Shown here in pieces: positions 62,822 to 64,000 of a stretch of 64,000 nucleotides of DNA. The DNA is from Virgifigura deserti (GTDB taxonomy: Bacteria > Pseudomonadota > Alphaproteobacteria > Dongiales > Dongiaceae). The position numbers and the translations under genes are program-made. The stretch's first letter is position 1; every line of letters begins with the position of its first letter. The stretch spans positions 643,662 to 707,661 of the forward strand of contig QOZR01000001.1 in assembly GCA_003576685.1 (NCBI GenBank). Reading direction: 5' to 3'. The notes under the pieces are model-generated. The model was not told the DNA's origin, did not search any database, and saw only the letters and a list, made by a program, of their open reading frames with translations.

Positions 62822-63270
62822 CCTGATCGCGCTCCTTCCTGCCCAGCGCCAGCATGCACCGGAGGCATGCTGGCCACTTCCTTCCTGGAATTCAGCCGAT
62901 GGTCGCTCCGTTCAACTCCGGACGGCGCTCGCACCGAGCGAGCGAAAATAACCGCAGGCGTGAGTTAACTATTAATCTATGTAAAGAAACCAATCATATT
63001 TTAACTGAAACAATATATATCGAGTAAATACCATAAAACTTGGAAAACTTGAAGCCAATTTTCCAGCCTTAACTAAAGAGATTCTTCCCTGCCGACATTC
63101 GGGATCTGCTTGAACCCTGTTCAGGGTGGGTAGTCCGGGGCGATCTCGGCGGAATCCCCCGGAGTCGGAGACTCGCTTGCGGGGTCTCGATCGCCCGCAC
63201 GAGCGGCATCCCGATCGCCGGCCTCGCGATGGCGCCCTCGGCCAACAGCGCGGCCCGCGCATCGCCGTCG
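62822..63270. other. Intergenic region upstream of the TbpB-like gene
   Basis: No gene was identified in these 449 bases. 62950-63090 is AT-rich against the GC-rich surroundings and probably carries the promoter of the lipoprotein gene; TTGGTT and TAGTTA 16 bp apart are seen on the minus strand but are weak. 63100-63270 is GC-rich, and on the minus strand reads GDARAALLAEGAIARPAIG, a stretch with coding-like codon use but no start, perhaps a gene remnant. A short inverted repeat aaccctg-ttcagggt lies near 63113-63127. Confidence 0.5.
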
Positions 63271-63299
63271 AAATGAAAAACCCCGCCTACGTGGCGGGG
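63271..63299 (-). terminator. Rho-independent terminator after the second PEP-CTERM gene
   Basis: Read on the minus strand, ccccgcc (63299-63293) pairs with ggcgggg (63287-63281) around a 5-nt loop and is followed by a run of five T (63280-63276). It lies 25 bases after the stop of the PEP-CTERM gene at 63325. Confidence 0.92.
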
Positions 63300-63324
63300 T
63301 GTAGAGCGTTCCGGATATCGGGGC

Positions 63325-63660
63325 TCAGGCCGCTTTCCGCCGCCTCAGCACGGCCAAGCCGACAAGGCCCGCGCCAAGCAGCGCGAGCGTACCGGGCTCG
63401 GGGACTTGTGTCGGGTCATCGCCCACGATCGGTCCGGGCCCCTGCTCTCCGGGATTGGTTCCGAACATGGACCACATGGTGACCAGGATTCCGGTGAAGG
63501 CGTCGTCGGTCCCGGATGTGGAATTCCCGAGGTTCATCGGGGCGCCATCGACCGTCTTTTGACTGCTCTCCAGCACCGGCGTGGCTTCAGCGGAAACGTT
63601 CGTGAAGCTCAGCGGTATCAAAACCGCCAACGCGGCGGCCAGTGTTGATTTACGGATCAT
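63325..63660 (-). CDS. Small PEP-CTERM sorting domain protein
   Basis: A 111-residue secreted protein. Signal peptide about 1-25 (MIRKSTLAAALAVLIPLSF...). The short mature region (Ser/Thr/Gly/Asp-rich, no cysteines) leads straight to VPEPGTLALLGAGLVGLAVLRRRKAA, a textbook PEP-CTERM anchor (motif, helix, arginine cluster, end). Such small proteins are exosortase substrates found in biofilm and exopolysaccharide producers. ATG 63660 has a GGGGG site a few bases upstream; the open frame 18 codons further upstream is not expected to be used. Confidence 0.9.
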   Translation of the reverse strand: MIRKSTLAAALAVLIPLSFTNVSAEATPVLESSQKTVDGAPMNLGNSTSGTDDAFTGILVTMWSMFGTNPGEQGPGPIVGDDPTQVPEPGTLALLGAGLVGLAVLRRRKAA

Positions 63661-63977
63661 GTTAACCCCCAGGGTTTGCAGCGTCTCCAGAAGACATTGC
63701 AATTCCCGCGCCACAATGGTGAATAGTTTACACTACAACAACTTACGAAGAGGGCGACAGGGTCACAAGTGGGACTTGTCAAAAATTGTGACGGTTAACT
63801 TCGGCTTTCAGAATCAATCCGTGGCTGATTTCTTGCTAAAGACTATTAATTACTTAACGCTTCCGCAGATGTTCCCAAAGCCGGATAGTTCATATATGCC
63901 GGCTTGGCCCGAGAAATCGGAAATCGGGAATTCGGACATCAATGCGGAATAGAATGGGGAGAGGCCGAGGCCACCGC
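63661..63977. other. Intergenic region at the right end
   Basis: 317 bases without a supported gene. The part 63720-63870 is AT-rich and probably holds the promoter of the small PEP-CTERM gene. An open frame on the plus strand covers part of it but overlaps the PEP-CTERM gene antisense and has no ribosome site. Confidence 0.5.
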
Positions 63978-63995
63978 GGGGGGGGGGGGGGGGGG
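63978..63995. repeat. 18-base poly-G run at the window edge
   Basis: Eighteen consecutive G from 63978 to 63995, followed only by ccctc. Such a run is very unlikely in ordinary coding or intergenic DNA and probably marks a contig edge or a sequencing artefact. Confidence 0.9.
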
Positions 63996-64000
63996 CCCTC

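Noticed and set aside
63581..63952. 123-codon plus-strand open frame near the right end
   Set aside because: It is antisense to the start of the small PEP-CTERM gene, lacks a ribosome site and runs into AT-rich intergenic DNA.

Overview
The window is a high-GC chromosomal segment from an alphaproteobacterium. A Rhodospirillales-type lineage is plausible, but I cannot fix a genus. The main evidence is a long block of genes in an order typical of this class: dgt-argS-SPOR-nagZ-site-2 protease-scpA-scpB-tatABC-serS-surE-pcm-LytM lipoprotein, then a DUF815 ATPase facing the other way, yajC-secD-secF and a Mth938/NDUFAF3-like gene. A valS-popZ-tolC group with an isoaspartyl-methyltransferase homologue supports the same placement. 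PEP-CTERM proteins and a Slam-type pair point to a free-living organism with a complex surface.

Layout. 1-4.3 kb: the uvrA 3' end, a GST, an unknown gene, trmFO, an NDUFAF6-like protein and a PuuD-type membrane protein. 4.3-23.3 kb: the conserved housekeeping block, almost all on the minus strand, tightly coupled by 1-4 base overlaps, and interrupted by an orphan ABC ATPase between scpB and tatA. 23.4-31 kb: erpA, exonuclease III (behind a terminator-like hairpin), NDH-2, a small conserved gene, ilvD-mlrC and a DUF2189 membrane protein. 31-38 kb: an accessory nitrogen module with a PLP enzyme, glnHPQ closely resembling the E. coli glutamine transporter, a C45 Ntn-hydrolase, an RpiR regulator and a divergent arginase-fold enzyme. 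38-45 kb: valS, popZ, tolC, rhodanese, PCMT and tRNA-Cys.

45-60 kb is a surface-glycan island. It has a PEP-CTERM protein, two GT8-like glycosyltransferases, an MptE-like/methyltransferase fusion, a GT4 enzyme, and next to it a 1106-residue protein with three successive GT-B-like modules whose first module duplicates the neighbouring gene. It also has the dTDP-rhamnose genes rfbCBDA, two GT2 enzymes and an NAD-dependent epimerase. The 3' end of the second GT2 gene is made of a palindromic repeat. 60.4-62.8 kb holds a Slam-type outer membrane protein downstream of a TbpB-barrel-like lipoprotein, a candidate surface lipoprotein export pair. The window ends with a second PEP-CTERM gene, AT-rich DNA and an 18-base G run that looks like an assembly edge.

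The most interesting parts are the fused and duplicated glycosyltransferases, the Slam/lipoprotein pair, and the glutamine transporter with its C45, RpiR and arginase-like neighbours. No CRISPR array, prophage, rRNA or transposase gene was seen.
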